A stretch of DNA of 64,000 nt. It comes from Chitinophagaceae bacterium. GTDB taxonomy: Bacteria > Bacteroidota > Bacteroidia > Chitinophagales > Chitinophagaceae. Of this stretch, positions 1 to 8,313 are shown piece by piece. The DNA is taken from assembly GCA_013140985.1 (NCBI GenBank), contig JABFRU010000058.1, forward strand, positions 1-64,000, read 5' to 3'. The notes beneath the pieces were generated by a model. The model was not told the origin of the DNA and did not search any database. It was given only the letters and a program-made list of their open reading frames with translations. The position numbers and the translations under genes are program-made. Numbering within the stretch: the stretch's first letter is position 1; each line of letters begins with the position of its first letter.

Positions 1-575
1 GTACAGGGTGAAAAGCTATGGCGGTGATACTTCGTAAGCCCGTGTTTCTCTATGGCAGTTCGGTGTTCTTCTGTGCCATAACCTTTATTGGTGTTCCAGG
101 CATAATAAGGGAATTCATTATGCAGCTTCCGCATATATTCATCCCGCCAGGTTTTAGCCAAAATACTGGCAGCGGCAATAGAATTATAAAGGCCATCGCC
201 TCCGATAATGCAGCGATGGGGAACTTTTTTGTAAGTAATAAAACGATTGCCATCTATTAACAGGAAACGGGGCCTCTTTTTTAATTTGTCCAAAGCAAGG
301 TGCATGGCTTTAAAGGATGCTTTCAGAATATTTATTTTGTCTATCTCTTCGCTTTCCACTCTGGCCACGGCAAAAGAAATGGCGGATGCCTCAATAATTG
401 GTCTTAACTCATTCCGGCCTTTCTCTGTTACTTGTTTAGAGTCATTCAGCAAAGGATGATAGAAATCGGGAGGCAAAATAACAGCAGCTGCAAACACCGG
501 TCCGGCCAGGCAGCCTCTTCCGGCTTCATCACAGCCGGCTTCTGTATATTTTGTTTGGTAAAAAGAATTCAGCAC
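1..575 (-). CDS. rnhB: Ribonuclease HII (3' end cut by window edge)
   Basis: RNase HII removes RNA from RNA-DNA hybrids and single misincorporated ribonucleotides. The first visible residues read MLNSFYQTKYTEAGCDEAGR, where DEAGRG is the first catalytic motif; LLIDGN and the AAASILAKTWRDEYM block, which supplies the last acidic ligand, follow, as does the conserved NKGYGTEEH segment near the cut. No ATG lies in frame upstream before a stop, so the start is taken as GTG at 575, followed directly by CTG. About 190 residues are visible of a family length near 200, so only the last few are missing. Divergent from ctaA. Confidence 0.93.
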   Translation of the reverse strand, partial: MLNSFYQTKYTEAGCDEAGRGCLAGPVFAAAVILPPDFYHPLLNDSKQVTEKGRNELRPIIEASAISFAVARVESEEIDKINILKASFKAMHLALDKLKKRPRFLLIDGNRFITYKKVPHRCIIGGDGLYNSIAAASILAKTWRDEYMRKLHNEFPYYAWNTNKGYGTEEHRTAIEKHGLTKYHRHSFSPC

Positions 576-602
576 CGAGCCGCAATTTCATAAATAAGTT
601 TC

Positions 603-686
603 AAAGTGTAAAGGTTTAAGAGTTTAAAGTTGGTCTCACAAAATGTGTAACGTCTTAAACTCTTGAACATTTAAACCATTAAACTT
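603..686. repeat. Imperfect intergenic inverted repeat upstream of ctaA
   Basis: The left arm (about 603-629) is built from the words GGTTTAAGAG and TTTAAAG. The right arm (about 653-686) carries their complements CTTAAACTCTTG, TTTAAACC and TTAAACTTT. A TAnnTTTG box follows 7 bp later. This belongs to the arm-repetitive inverted-repeat class described in the findings. Confidence 0.6.
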
Positions 687-692
687 TCCCTC

Positions 693-700
693 TAACTTTG
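693..700 (+). promoter_or_regulatory. Bacteroidota -7 box (TAACTTTG) for ctaA
   Basis: TAACTTTG matches the Bacteroidota -7 consensus TAnnTTTG and lies 7 nt before the ctaA ATG. The start codon would fall at or beside the expected transcription start, so the mRNA is probably leaderless. No clear -33 TTTG is seen at the usual 19-21 bp spacing. Confidence 0.6.
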
Positions 701-707
701 CACCCGC

Positions 708-1796
708 ATGCAAAAAGAGATTCGTCAACGTTCATCCGGGCCTGTTGCCATTTGGCTGCTGGTGGGAGTGGGTATGATAATGGTGCAGGTTTTATTGGGT
801 GGAATCACAAGGCTAACCGGTTCGGGCCTTTCTATCACAGAATGGAAACCCATTATGGGCACATTGCCGCCAATGAATGAACAGGACTGGAATACAGCCT
901 TTGAAAAGTATAAACAGATTGCCCAATACAAATACATCAACTCCCATTTTTCTTTATCCGATTTTAAATCCATTTTTTTCTGGGAATGGTTTCACCGGCT
1001 TTGGGCCAGACTGATCGCTGTTGCCTTTGCTATCCCGTTCATTATTTTTTTAGTTCAAAAGAGATTTAAAAAAGAAATGGTGAGACCGATGCTGATCCTT
1101 TTCTTATTGGGTGCTTTGCAGGGCCTGGTAGGATGGATCATGGTACAAAGCGGACTGGAAGATTCGGAATTATTATATGTAAGTCATTACAAACTGGCGA
1201 TACATTTTATTCTTGCGTTGGGGCTATTATGCTATGCATTATGGTTTGCTTTGGAGCTATTGGTGCCGAAAGAACAGGTGATAGTCAATAAACCTTTGCA
1301 CAGGTTTACTGTTTGGCTTTTGGTGTTATTGACAATTCAATTGATCTATGGAGCTTTTATGGCGGGATTAAAAGCAGCCCCTGCTGCAGCTACCTGGCCT
1401 TTGATCAATGGCGATCTTATTCCTGGCGATCTTCATTCATTCGGTGCAAGAGAATTCAACGGACTTTCCTTTTTAACCGGCAATCCGCTGGTTGTTCATT
1501 TCATTCACAGGATCCTTGCCTATATTCTTACGATCCTTGTTTTTATTGCATACCTGAAAGCGTATAAGACAAGCGGAACAAAAATTTTTACCAAAACAAG
1601 AGCTATTCCTTTGCTGCTTGTATTGTTACAGGTATTGCTTGGTATTCTTACAGTTTTAAATGCTACAAATGGCGGATCATTTATCTGGTTGGCAGAAGCA
1701 CACCAGTTGGTAGCTATGTTGTTTTTGTTGTCGCTGGTGTGGATGTTATTTATTGTACGGAGAGCCCCCGGACACCGGAACTCCGTTCCGGTATAA
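708..1796 (+). CDS. ctaA: Heme A synthase (COX15/CtaA family)
   Basis: Oxidises the C8 methyl group of heme O to make heme A for aa3/caa3-type cytochrome oxidases; an inner-membrane enzyme. The 362-residue product has about eight hydrophobic segments in two homologous halves. The first half has GGITRLTGSGLS (31-42) and EWFHR (93-97, catalytic Glu and heme His); SHYKLAIH, VHFIHR and EAHQL give the other conserved histidines. Length fits the type-2 (COX15-like) family. The predicted mRNA is leaderless. Oxidase subunits and heme O synthase are not in the window, so the gene stands alone. It implies aerobic respiration. Confidence 0.95.
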   Translation: MQKEIRQRSSGPVAIWLLVGVGMIMVQVLLGGITRLTGSGLSITEWKPIMGTLPPMNEQDWNTAFEKYKQIAQYKYINSHFSLSDFKSIFFWEWFHRLWARLIAVAFAIPFIIFLVQKRFKKEMVRPMLILFLLGALQGLVGWIMVQSGLEDSELLYVSHYKLAIHFILALGLLCYALWFALELLVPKEQVIVNKPLHRFTVWLLVLLTIQLIYGAFMAGLKAAPAAATWPLINGDLIPGDLHSFGAREFNGLSFLTGNPLVVHFIHRILAYILTILVFIAYLKAYKTSGTKIFTKTRAIPLLLVLLQVLLGILTVLNATNGGSFIWLAEAHQLVAMLFLLSLVWMLFIVRRAPGHRNSVPV

Positions 1797-1821
1797 AAGA
1801 AGGACGGAACAGAGTTCCGTC
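1774..1821. repeat. Twin triloop hairpins after ctaA
   Basis: Two hairpins share a GGAAC/GTTCC core. ACCGGAAC-TCC-GTTCCGGT (1774-1792) lies inside the last codons of ctaA, and GACGGAAC-AGA-GTTCCGTC (1803-1821) lies just after the stop. Stems of eight pairs with 3-nt loops fit a transcription end or a REP-like pair; no long T-run follows. Confidence 0.6.
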
Positions 1822-1879
1822 TTCCATTTGACCAGACAGTCAATTATCACTATTTTTAGTAGCACTCATTTTATTTTTA

Positions 1880-4156
1880 ATGAAAGCCTGGCTAAAAGGT
1901 TTTTGGTATTCTTTCCCCATTCAACTGGTATTTCTGCACCTGCGCAAATACCAGGTGCTGTTATTATTCTGGTTCATACTCTTCAGTACTGTGAACGGCT
2001 CTTTCATGAAAACATTCGGCGCTGATTCGTTATTTCTTGCTCCGGAGTATTTGGGAAATGTCAATTCACTGAGTATGGCTATAGTTGGTGCAGCCATTGG
2101 CATGTTCATTATGAGCTGGAATATTTCATCGTTCATTTTATTCAGCCGTCATTTTCGGTTTTTGGCAGCGACTACCAATCCTTTTTTAAAATATTGCATC
2201 AATAACTCTGTTATTCCTGCAATCTTTCTTTTCTTTTATTTTTTTAAAGCGTACCAATTTGCACATTACCGGGAATTGATATCTTCCATAGAGATCATTT
2301 TTTTATTCGGAGGTTTTTTGTGCGGACTTATTTTCATACTGGCTGCTTCATTTATTTATTTCTTCCGGGCCGACCGTTCTATTCTGCGACGGATGATGCC
2401 GGTAATAAAAGATCCGGGTTCTTATATCACACATCTCGGACAGGTAAAAGAAGTTTCTCATGATGCGAAGATCATTACAGTAAGATCGTATTTTGAAACA
2501 CCATTCAAGCTAAGACCGGCAAGAGATGTATCTCATTATACCAGTGAATTTGTTGCCTCTATTTTTAAACGGCATCACTTTGCTGCTATTCTCTCAGTAT
2601 TTGCAGCCTTCCTTTTTCTCATGCTGATCGGGTTTTTGTTAGACAATCCTTTTTTCCAATTGCCTGCCGGAGCCAGCATCACCATTTTTTTTTCTATACT
2701 GATCGGGGTAGCCGGCGCCATCACTTATTTTCTGCAAAGCTGGAGTGTCCCTTATTTGATAGGCATCGTACTGCTTCTGAATTTTTTTTATAAACAGGAT
2801 TGGATAGATCCCCGCAACAAAGCATACGGGTTGAATTACTGGAATAAGAACGAAAGACCGCCTTATACTAAGGAAGGATTGCTTACACTGTGTAATAAGG
2901 ATGATATGGAGGCGGATAAGCAAAATATGATCAGCATCCTCGATGCATGGAAAAAAAAACAAGGTGAGGGCAAACCGCTGCTTGTATTTCTCAACACCAG
3001 TGGGGGCGGACATCGCAGCGCTACGTTTACTTTCAGTGTGCTGCAGCAACTGGACAGTATGACAAAAGGCGCTATGATGAAAAAAACATTTCTGATCAAC
3101 GGCGCATCGGGAGGAATGATTGGCGCTGCTTATTTCAGAGAATTATACCGGCAACGGGAACAAGGACAAAAAATTCACTTGCAGGATCAGAAATATGTGG
3201 ATGATATTGCAGGAGATCTTTTAAACCCGCTGTTCACCTCGTTTTTTGCCCGTGACCTGATCGCACCGGCACAAAAATTTAAGGTGGGTCCTTATACCTA
3301 TGTAAAAGACAGGGGCTATGCATTTGAGCAAAAACTCAACTCAAATACAAATGGTTTTTTGAATAAGCAATTGAAGGATTATGTAGCCGATGAAAAAGCT
3401 GCAAACATTCCTTTAGTGTTCTTTAATTCAGTGGTGACAAGGGACAGCCGCAAGATGATCATCAGCACACAGCCGGTTCGTTTTATGATGCGATTATCAG
3501 CAGACACGGCGCATATTCCCCCGATGGATCCCGATGCAATAGATTTTGTTTCTTTTTTTGCCAAACAAGATCCTTATAATATCAGGATACTGACAGCGCT
3601 GAGGATGAATGCTACTTTTCCAATTGTATTACCCAACGTCTGGCTTCCTTCCGATCCTGTAATTGATGTGATGGATGCAGGCCTGAGAGATAATTTCGGG
3701 CAGGAAACAACCTTACGTTTTTTATCTGTCTTTGAAGATTGGATCAGGCAAAATACAAGCGGGGTTTTACTGTTGCAAATAAGAGATCGTCAAACCGGCG
3801 CATGGGAGGTGCCTTATTTGTCAGATGATATAACCGATCATGCTACCAAACCTTTTTTGCTGTTGCAGCATAATTGGTTCAAGATGATGGAATTTTTTCA
3901 GAATGATATGCTGAGTTATTATACAACGCATACCGGTGTGCCGGTGTATAAAATAGATATTAATTACTCTGCCGATAAAGAACAGATCAAAGCTGCATTG
4001 AATTTTCACCTGACCAAACGGGAAGAAAAAGATATCATGCGGTCCATTAATTCACCGCAGAATGAGAAAAGTTTTGAAAAGATACTCGGTCTTTTTTCCA
4101 GGAAAAATGTTGTAGATACTAATTACATGTTCCTGCCATTCCCGGGTTGGAAATAA
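1880..4156 (+). CDS. Membrane-anchored patatin-like phospholipase
   Basis: Predicted lipid acyl hydrolase. The first 310 or so residues are strongly hydrophobic with roughly six to eight transmembrane segments. The C-terminal part is a patatin domain: oxyanion-hole element TSGGGHRS (about 373-380), nucleophile elbow NGASGG with Ser near 410, and an Asp motif DAGLRDNFG (about 599) in place of the usual DGG/DGA. The Ser-Asp dyad is therefore complete. 758 residues is long because of the membrane half. Substrate unknown; turnover of membrane lipids is an inference. Convergent with the lipid kinase gene 3 bp downstream. Confidence 0.85.
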   Translation: MKAWLKGFWYSFPIQLVFLHLRKYQVLLLFWFILFSTVNGSFMKTFGADSLFLAPEYLGNVNSLSMAIVGAAIGMFIMSWNISSFILFSRHFRFLAATTNPFLKYCINNSVIPAIFLFFYFFKAYQFAHYRELISSIEIIFLFGGFLCGLIFILAASFIYFFRADRSILRRMMPVIKDPGSYITHLGQVKEVSHDAKIITVRSYFETPFKLRPARDVSHYTSEFVASIFKRHHFAAILSVFAAFLFLMLIGFLLDNPFFQLPAGASITIFFSILIGVAGAITYFLQSWSVPYLIGIVLLLNFFYKQDWIDPRNKAYGLNYWNKNERPPYTKEGLLTLCNKDDMEADKQNMISILDAWKKKQGEGKPLLVFLNTSGGGHRSATFTFSVLQQLDSMTKGAMMKKTFLINGASGGMIGAAYFRELYRQREQGQKIHLQDQKYVDDIAGDLLNPLFTSFFARDLIAPAQKFKVGPYTYVKDRGYAFEQKLNSNTNGFLNKQLKDYVADEKAANIPLVFFNSVVTRDSRKMIISTQPVRFMMRLSADTAHIPPMDPDAIDFVSFFAKQDPYNIRILTALRMNATFPIVLPNVWLPSDPVIDVMDAGLRDNFGQETTLRFLSVFEDWIRQNTSGVLLLQIRDRQTGAWEVPYLSDDITDHATKPFLLLQHNWFKMMEFFQNDMLSYYTTHTGVPVYKIDINYSADKEQIKAALNFHLTKREEKDIMRSINSPQNEKSFEKILGLFSRKNVVDTNYMFLPFPGWK

Positions 4157-4159
4157 GTA

Positions 4160-5062
4160 TCATACAGGTTGAATAACACGGAAACATTTTTTCTTTATTT
4201 CAATTTTCAATGCTGCACTGGTTTCGGCAGGATCGCCGTCAATATGCAATGGAGCTAAGGAGGGGTTTAGAATTGTTAGTTTCTCTGTTTGAAAATAAAT
4301 AACCCCTTTATTATCTTTTATCAATGAGTCTGCCTGTAATTTATTCCAACCGGCCAATTGTCTCAATGTCTTCAATATGAAACTCAATTTGTTTTTACCG
4401 GTTACAATGACAATATCCAGCAAACCATCTGAGAGACTTGCTTTAGGAGCAATGGTGAAATTATTACCGAACTGGTTGCTGTTGGCAATACTGATAAACC
4501 ATGCTTCTGTTTCAATAGTGCGATGTTGTAATTGTAGTTGAAACGGATGAGGTTTCATCTTCATAAAATTCCTGAAAGCCATTTTAGCATACGTTGCTAA
4601 ACCTCTCTTAGGCTGATCCGCAAAATCATGCGCCACCTTTGCATCATAACCTAACCCGCAAAGCATGCAGGCAAATCTGTCATTGATATAAAATCCATCA
4701 ACAGCAATTGCTTTACCATTGAAAACAATATCCAATGCTTTGGAAACCTGTTTTGAAATTTTTGCAGAATTGGCCAAACCATTTCCCGAGCCGCAGGGAA
4801 TGATACCGAAGTTCACATCGCAATCCATCAGTCCTGCCACGGCCTGGTTGATAGTGCCATCACCGCCGGCAATAACAACATCCGTTATTTTTTGTTCTTT
4901 GATGATGGAATGAAGAAAAGAATAATCGCCGCTGGCAACAGAAGGAAATATTTCAAAGGGAAAACCTTTTGCCTTTGTTTCTTTTTCAATAAAAGATTGA
5001 AAATCCTTTTTGATTCTTGTACCTGAAATAGGATTGATGATATAGATGATGCGGCGTGACAT
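4160..5062 (-). CDS. Diacylglycerol/lipid kinase family protein (YegS/DgkB type)
   Basis: Cytosolic or membrane-associated lipid kinase that would phosphorylate diacylglycerol or a related lipid from ATP. The nucleotide-binding motif AGGDGTINQAV (DAGK catalytic domain) and the following CGSGNGLA are intact, and a C-terminal YegS-like beta domain with DGDP follows. The start is ATG at 5062 (MSRRIIYIINPISG), which opens exactly at the family N-terminus; a 14-residue upstream extension reads through non-conserved DNA next to an inverted repeat. About 300 residues, the usual length. Possibly expressed with fabH, 100 bp upstream, although an inverted repeat lies between them. Confidence 0.9.
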   Translation of the reverse strand: MSRRIIYIINPISGTRIKKDFQSFIEKETKAKGFPFEIFPSVASGDYSFLHSIIKEQKITDVVIAGGDGTINQAVAGLMDCDVNFGIIPCGSGNGLANSAKISKQVSKALDIVFNGKAIAVDGFYINDRFACMLCGLGYDAKVAHDFADQPKRGLATYAKMAFRNFMKMKPHPFQLQLQHRTIETEAWFISIANSNQFGNNFTIAPKASLSDGLLDIVIVTGKNKLSFILKTLRQLAGWNKLQADSLIKDNKGVIYFQTEKLTILNPSLAPLHIDGDPAETSAALKIEIKKKCFRVIQPV

Positions 5063-5088
5063 GGGAATAAAGATACAGTGATAGCTGG

Positions 5089-5164
5089 TTTCCCACAAAG
5101 ACACAAAGAGCTCAGTTAAGTTTTTATTGAGAAGCTTTGCGACCTCTGTGTCTTTGTGGGAAAA
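5089..5164. repeat. Inverted repeat with a TTTGTGTCTTTGTGGG-type arm, copy 1
   Basis: The left arm (5089-5110) begins TTTCCCACAAAGACACAAAG. The right arm (5144-5163) is its near-perfect complement, CTCTGTGTCTTTGTGGGAAA. The right arm ends at the fabH stop. A second copy of the same word pair is at 23267-23330. Confidence 0.75.
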
Positions 5165-5167
5165 ATT

Positions 5168-6220
5168 CTACCATCTCAGCAAAGCGCTGGCCCATGTAAA
5201 TCCACTTCCAAATGCCGCCAGGCAAACAAGATCACCTTCTTTTAGTTTTCCTTCTTGCCATGCTTCACATAAAGCGATAGGAACAGAAGCAGCGGTTGTA
5301 TTCCCGTATTTCTGAATATTATTATAGACCTGGTCATCTTTCAATCCTAATTTTTTTTGTACAAATTGTGCAATGCGAAGATTGGCCTGGTGAGGGATCA
5401 ACAACCTGAGGTCTGATGTCTGGAGGTTGTTGGCTTCCAGTGATTCTTTAATAACAGCCGGAAATTTCTCCACTGCCACTTTGAACACAGCTTGCCCATC
5501 CATATTCGGGAACAACTGTGCTTTATCGATCATCTGGTGACTCATGAACATTTCACCGATCTCAGCTTCATTAAAATCTGCGAGCTTTTGTTCTTTGATC
5601 CAGTGATTGGCGTGAGTACCCGGGTTATACATCGCCAATATTTCTGCATTAGCACCATCGCTATGCAGGTGGGTACTTAATATGCCACGATTGGGATCAT
5701 CGGTTGGTTGTAATACAACTGCACCGGCCCCATCACCAAATATCACCGACACATTCCTTCCTCTTGTACTGAAATCAAGTCCGAAAGAATGTTTCTCCGC
5801 ACCGACAACCAAAATATTTTTATACATACCCGTTTTGATGAACTGGTCGGCCACACTTAATGCATATACAAAACCGCTGCATTGATTTCTTACATCCAAT
5901 GCACCTACATCTTTCATCTGTATAGCTCTTTGTAACAGGACGCCACAACCGGGAAAATAATAATCAGGAGAAAGGGTAGCAAAAACAATGAAATCAATAT
6001 CGTCTTTAGTGATCCCGGCTCTTTCAATAGCGATCTTTGAAGCTTCCACTCCCATGGTAGTGGTGGTTTCGCCGGTGCGGTCAGCATATCTTCTTTCTTT
6101 GATACCGGTACGTTCCTGTATCCACTCATCACTGGTCTCCATGTATTTCACCAGGTCGTTATTGGTAAATACATTTTTGGGAACATACATACCAATACCG
6201 GCAATTTTACTTCTTATCAT
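5168..6220 (-). CDS. fabH: 3-oxoacyl-ACP synthase III (FabH)
   Basis: Condenses an acyl-CoA primer with malonyl-ACP to start fatty acid synthesis. The ketosynthase III triad is complete: Cys in NQCSGF (about 114), His in IPHQAN (about 277) and Asn in KYGNTTAAS (about 307); the C-terminal AAFGSGFTWAS loop is typical. The ATG at 6220 gives MIRSKIAGIG, the normal family start; a TTG three codons upstream is less likely. About 350 residues, slightly longer than E. coli FabH. Bacteroidota often have several copies, so this may be a housekeeping or a branched-chain or specialised starter enzyme. It is not in a fab cluster here. Confidence 0.95.
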   Translation of the reverse strand: MIRSKIAGIGMYVPKNVFTNNDLVKYMETSDEWIQERTGIKERRYADRTGETTTTMGVEASKIAIERAGITKDDIDFIVFATLSPDYYFPGCGVLLQRAIQMKDVGALDVRNQCSGFVYALSVADQFIKTGMYKNILVVGAEKHSFGLDFSTRGRNVSVIFGDGAGAVVLQPTDDPNRGILSTHLHSDGANAEILAMYNPGTHANHWIKEQKLADFNEAEIGEMFMSHQMIDKAQLFPNMDGQAVFKVAVEKFPAVIKESLEANNLQTSDLRLLIPHQANLRIAQFVQKKLGLKDDQVYNNIQKYGNTTAASVPIALCEAWQEGKLKEGDLVCLAAFGSGFTWASALLRW

Positions 6221-6286
6221 AGCAAGCAATTAAGCAAGGAAGTTAGGAAATAGAAGGGAAATGAAACTATTTCATACGTAACAGTT

Positions 6287-7090
6287 TCATCTGACAACTA
6301 TGGCTACGCAACGAAATCCAAGCCATCGTTCAGGTTTTGTATAATATTGATCATTGATGATCTTGCATTCTTCAAGAGTATGATCAAAGCTGCCGCCTTT
6401 AGCGATTCCTTTTTCTGATACCATTTCGGCAACATTGCCGATCATATTATAAGTATGAGAGGAATTACGAAAAAAAGCATTGATAGGCGTTGTGATCTGC
6501 TCTTCGGCTCCCCAGTGATGATAAACAAAAGGGTCTGAAAGAAACTTGCAGTTAAATGACTTCATATATGTTCTCCCGTTCCATTTTGTATAAACACTAT
6601 CACAACCATAAGGATATTTCTCAACGGATAGTTTACCGGCAGCTATACTTTCCCATTCTTGTTTTGATAAAAGCCGGTAAGTAATTTTTTTAAAGGATCT
6701 TTCATTTTCGGGCTTTTTGGAATTGAGTTCATTCACCCGGTCAGAACGCCATTGACAAAAAACTACAGCCTGTTCATAAGAAATTCCGACAACAGGGTAA
6801 TTATTGAAACTGGGTTGCCGAAGATAATAGCCTGTCAACGTTTCCGAAACGGTATTTCGCCAAACTGATGTATCCGGCAATGCTTTTTCAATAGAAGTTG
6901 AATCGAATTTTTCTAAATAAAATAAGTACTCTCTCCAGTGTAAATTGGATATTTCTGTTTCGTCAACAAACAAAGTATCATTCACTTTCACTGTTCCGGG
7001 AGGAACCTTTTTAGATATTTTATTTTTTTGGGAAAAAGAATAAAATGCCGGCAGACTAAAACAGGTAAGAATTAAAAACCGTGAAAGCAT
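6287..7090 (-). CDS. Secreted SUMF1/formylglycine-generating-enzyme-like protein
   Basis: The 267-residue product has an N-terminal signal peptide followed by a SUMF1 (FGE-sulfatase) fold. Seen: VDETEISNLHWREYL near the start of the domain, PVVGISYEQAVVFCQWRS, the calcium-site-like NMIGNVAEMV, AKGGSF and the closing GFRCV. This fold occurs in true formylglycine generators and in Bacteroidota gliding/secretion lipoproteins such as GldJ/GldK. The catalytic Cys pair of FGE is not evident, so a structural or binding role is more likely. Downstream of the alpha/beta hydrolase with a 23-bp gap; probably one operon. Confidence 0.8.
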   Translation of the reverse strand: MLSRFLILTCFSLPAFYSFSQKNKISKKVPPGTVKVNDTLFVDETEISNLHWREYLFYLEKFDSTSIEKALPDTSVWRNTVSETLTGYYLRQPSFNNYPVVGISYEQAVVFCQWRSDRVNELNSKKPENERSFKKITYRLLSKQEWESIAAGKLSVEKYPYGCDSVYTKWNGRTYMKSFNCKFLSDPFVYHHWGAEEQITTPINAFFRNSSHTYNMIGNVAEMVSEKGIAKGGSFDHTLEECKIINDQYYTKPERWLGFRCVAIVVR

Positions 7091-7113
7091 GATGAATAAA
7101 CGACAGGTGTTGA

Positions 7114-8103
7114 TTATTGTTGTGTTTGCTTCATTCCCAGCATTTCAATTGCAAACTTCTCACATTCATTCTGCACCGTCTGCAGGTCCTTTGATTTGAT
7201 ATAAGAACCTATCACATGATTGCCTGCATTCGGAACAGCTATCTGTCTTTTTAAATTCTCAGGAGTTCCTAATTGGCTAAACATTCTTTTCATTGCTGAA
7301 ACTTTCACCACTTTGTCCTGGTGTTTTTTGTCTTTATAATAATATAAAAGAAGGCTGGGTTGTTTTACTTTTCTGAAAGTTGATTCTTTCATGGTTCGTT
7401 CTATCAATTCTTCCAGCTGCACCAGCGACTTTGTTGAATAGCGGTTGTTCCAGTACTTAGCATAGATAGCTGTTGTATCATCCACCGTCCGGCTTTTTCC
7501 CTCTACCAGTTGTGCAATTTGCAATCCCCAGTGATTATTCAGCATCCATGCATTACCATCATTGATGGCAATGTTAGGAGATAACATGATGTTAGCTGTT
7601 ATCTCAGGATATTCAGCACAAAGTTTTAATGCCAGTGTGCCGCCGGTGGAAGTGGACATTAAAATAACTTTCTTCCCCAATTGTTTTCCGATGGCATACG
7701 CTTCTTTGGCAGAATTCCAAAGCCTGTCAGCCGTAACGTTGGCCAATGGATCTGTTGTATCCACACCATGATCTTCCAATCTTGCCAAATACAAATTGCA
7801 GCCAAACTTTTTTGCAAAATCAGTATGCACAGGATCGCCTTCTTCCTGCGAAGCGCTGAAACCATGCAGATAGACAACCGCATATTCCGTTTTTTCTTTT
7901 AATGAATCATTTAACCAATCTATCCGGGCTTCATTGTCAGGTTTCAGTTTATGCTGTGCCTCATGATCCTGAATATATTTTTCCAATTCAGAAGGGATAA
8001 CAGGCAAGTCTTTAGCCAGTTTGGGCGGAGATGGTTGCGGCCCAAGGAAATAGACTACGATCAACAACAAAAGGAAAATTCCAAAGCCTTTCAGGAATTT
8101 CAT
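7114..8103 (-). CDS. Alpha/beta hydrolase with N-terminal membrane anchor
   Basis: The 329-residue protein starts with one hydrophobic segment (about 5-22). An alpha/beta hydrolase domain follows: VVYLHGFSAS supplies the oxyanion-hole HG motif, and MSTSTGG supplies the nucleophile Ser in an S-x-S-x-G elbow where the first Gly of GxSxG is replaced. A C-terminal GNHVIGS probably gives the catalytic His. It resembles lysophospholipases/carboxylesterases. Substrate unknown. Likely first gene of an operon with the SUMF1-like gene. Confidence 0.82.
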   Translation of the reverse strand: MKFLKGFGIFLLLLIVVYFLGPQPSPPKLAKDLPVIPSELEKYIQDHEAQHKLKPDNEARIDWLNDSLKEKTEYAVVYLHGFSASQEEGDPVHTDFAKKFGCNLYLARLEDHGVDTTDPLANVTADRLWNSAKEAYAIGKQLGKKVILMSTSTGGTLALKLCAEYPEITANIMLSPNIAINDGNAWMLNNHWGLQIAQLVEGKSRTVDDTTAIYAKYWNNRYSTKSLVQLEELIERTMKESTFRKVKQPSLLLYYYKDKKHQDKVVKVSAMKRMFSQLGTPENLKRQIAVPNAGNHVIGSYIKSKDLQTVQNECEKFAIEMLGMKQTQQ

Positions 8104-8177
8104 GAATCCTATTTTCCTAAAACTACATTAATTCCTTGTTTTCAGCGAGTTTAAAGGCTGATTTAATGTTCATTTCA

Positions 8178-8209
8178 TTTGCTCCCCCCGCCTTAATGCC
8201 GTACCTTCG
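8178..8209 (+). promoter_or_regulatory. Promoter TTTG-N20-TACCTTCG for typA
   Basis: TTTG at 8178-8181 and TACCTTCG at 8202-8209 are 20 bp apart, matching the Bacteroidota sigma-ABfA promoter (one mismatch in the -7 box). The transcript would begin near 8215 and carry the whole inverted repeat 8221-8306 as its 5' leader. Confidence 0.6.
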
Positions 8210-8220
8210 CCGCTCGTTTA

Positions 8221-8306
8221 AAAACAGCTATTAGCAGTTAGCTATTAGCTATGAGCCGGGTCGATTTTTGCTCATAGCTCACAGCTCATGGCTAATAGCT
8301 AAAAGC
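8221..8306. repeat. Arm-repetitive inverted repeat in the typA leader
   Basis: Both arms are made of the words AGCTATTAGC, AGCTAT and CTATGAGC or their complements. The left arm is about 8221-8255 and the right arm about 8269-8306. It ends 7 bp before the typA ATG and could fold into a long imperfect stem covering the ribosome-binding region. Confidence 0.7.
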
Positions 8307-8313
8307 TTCACTC

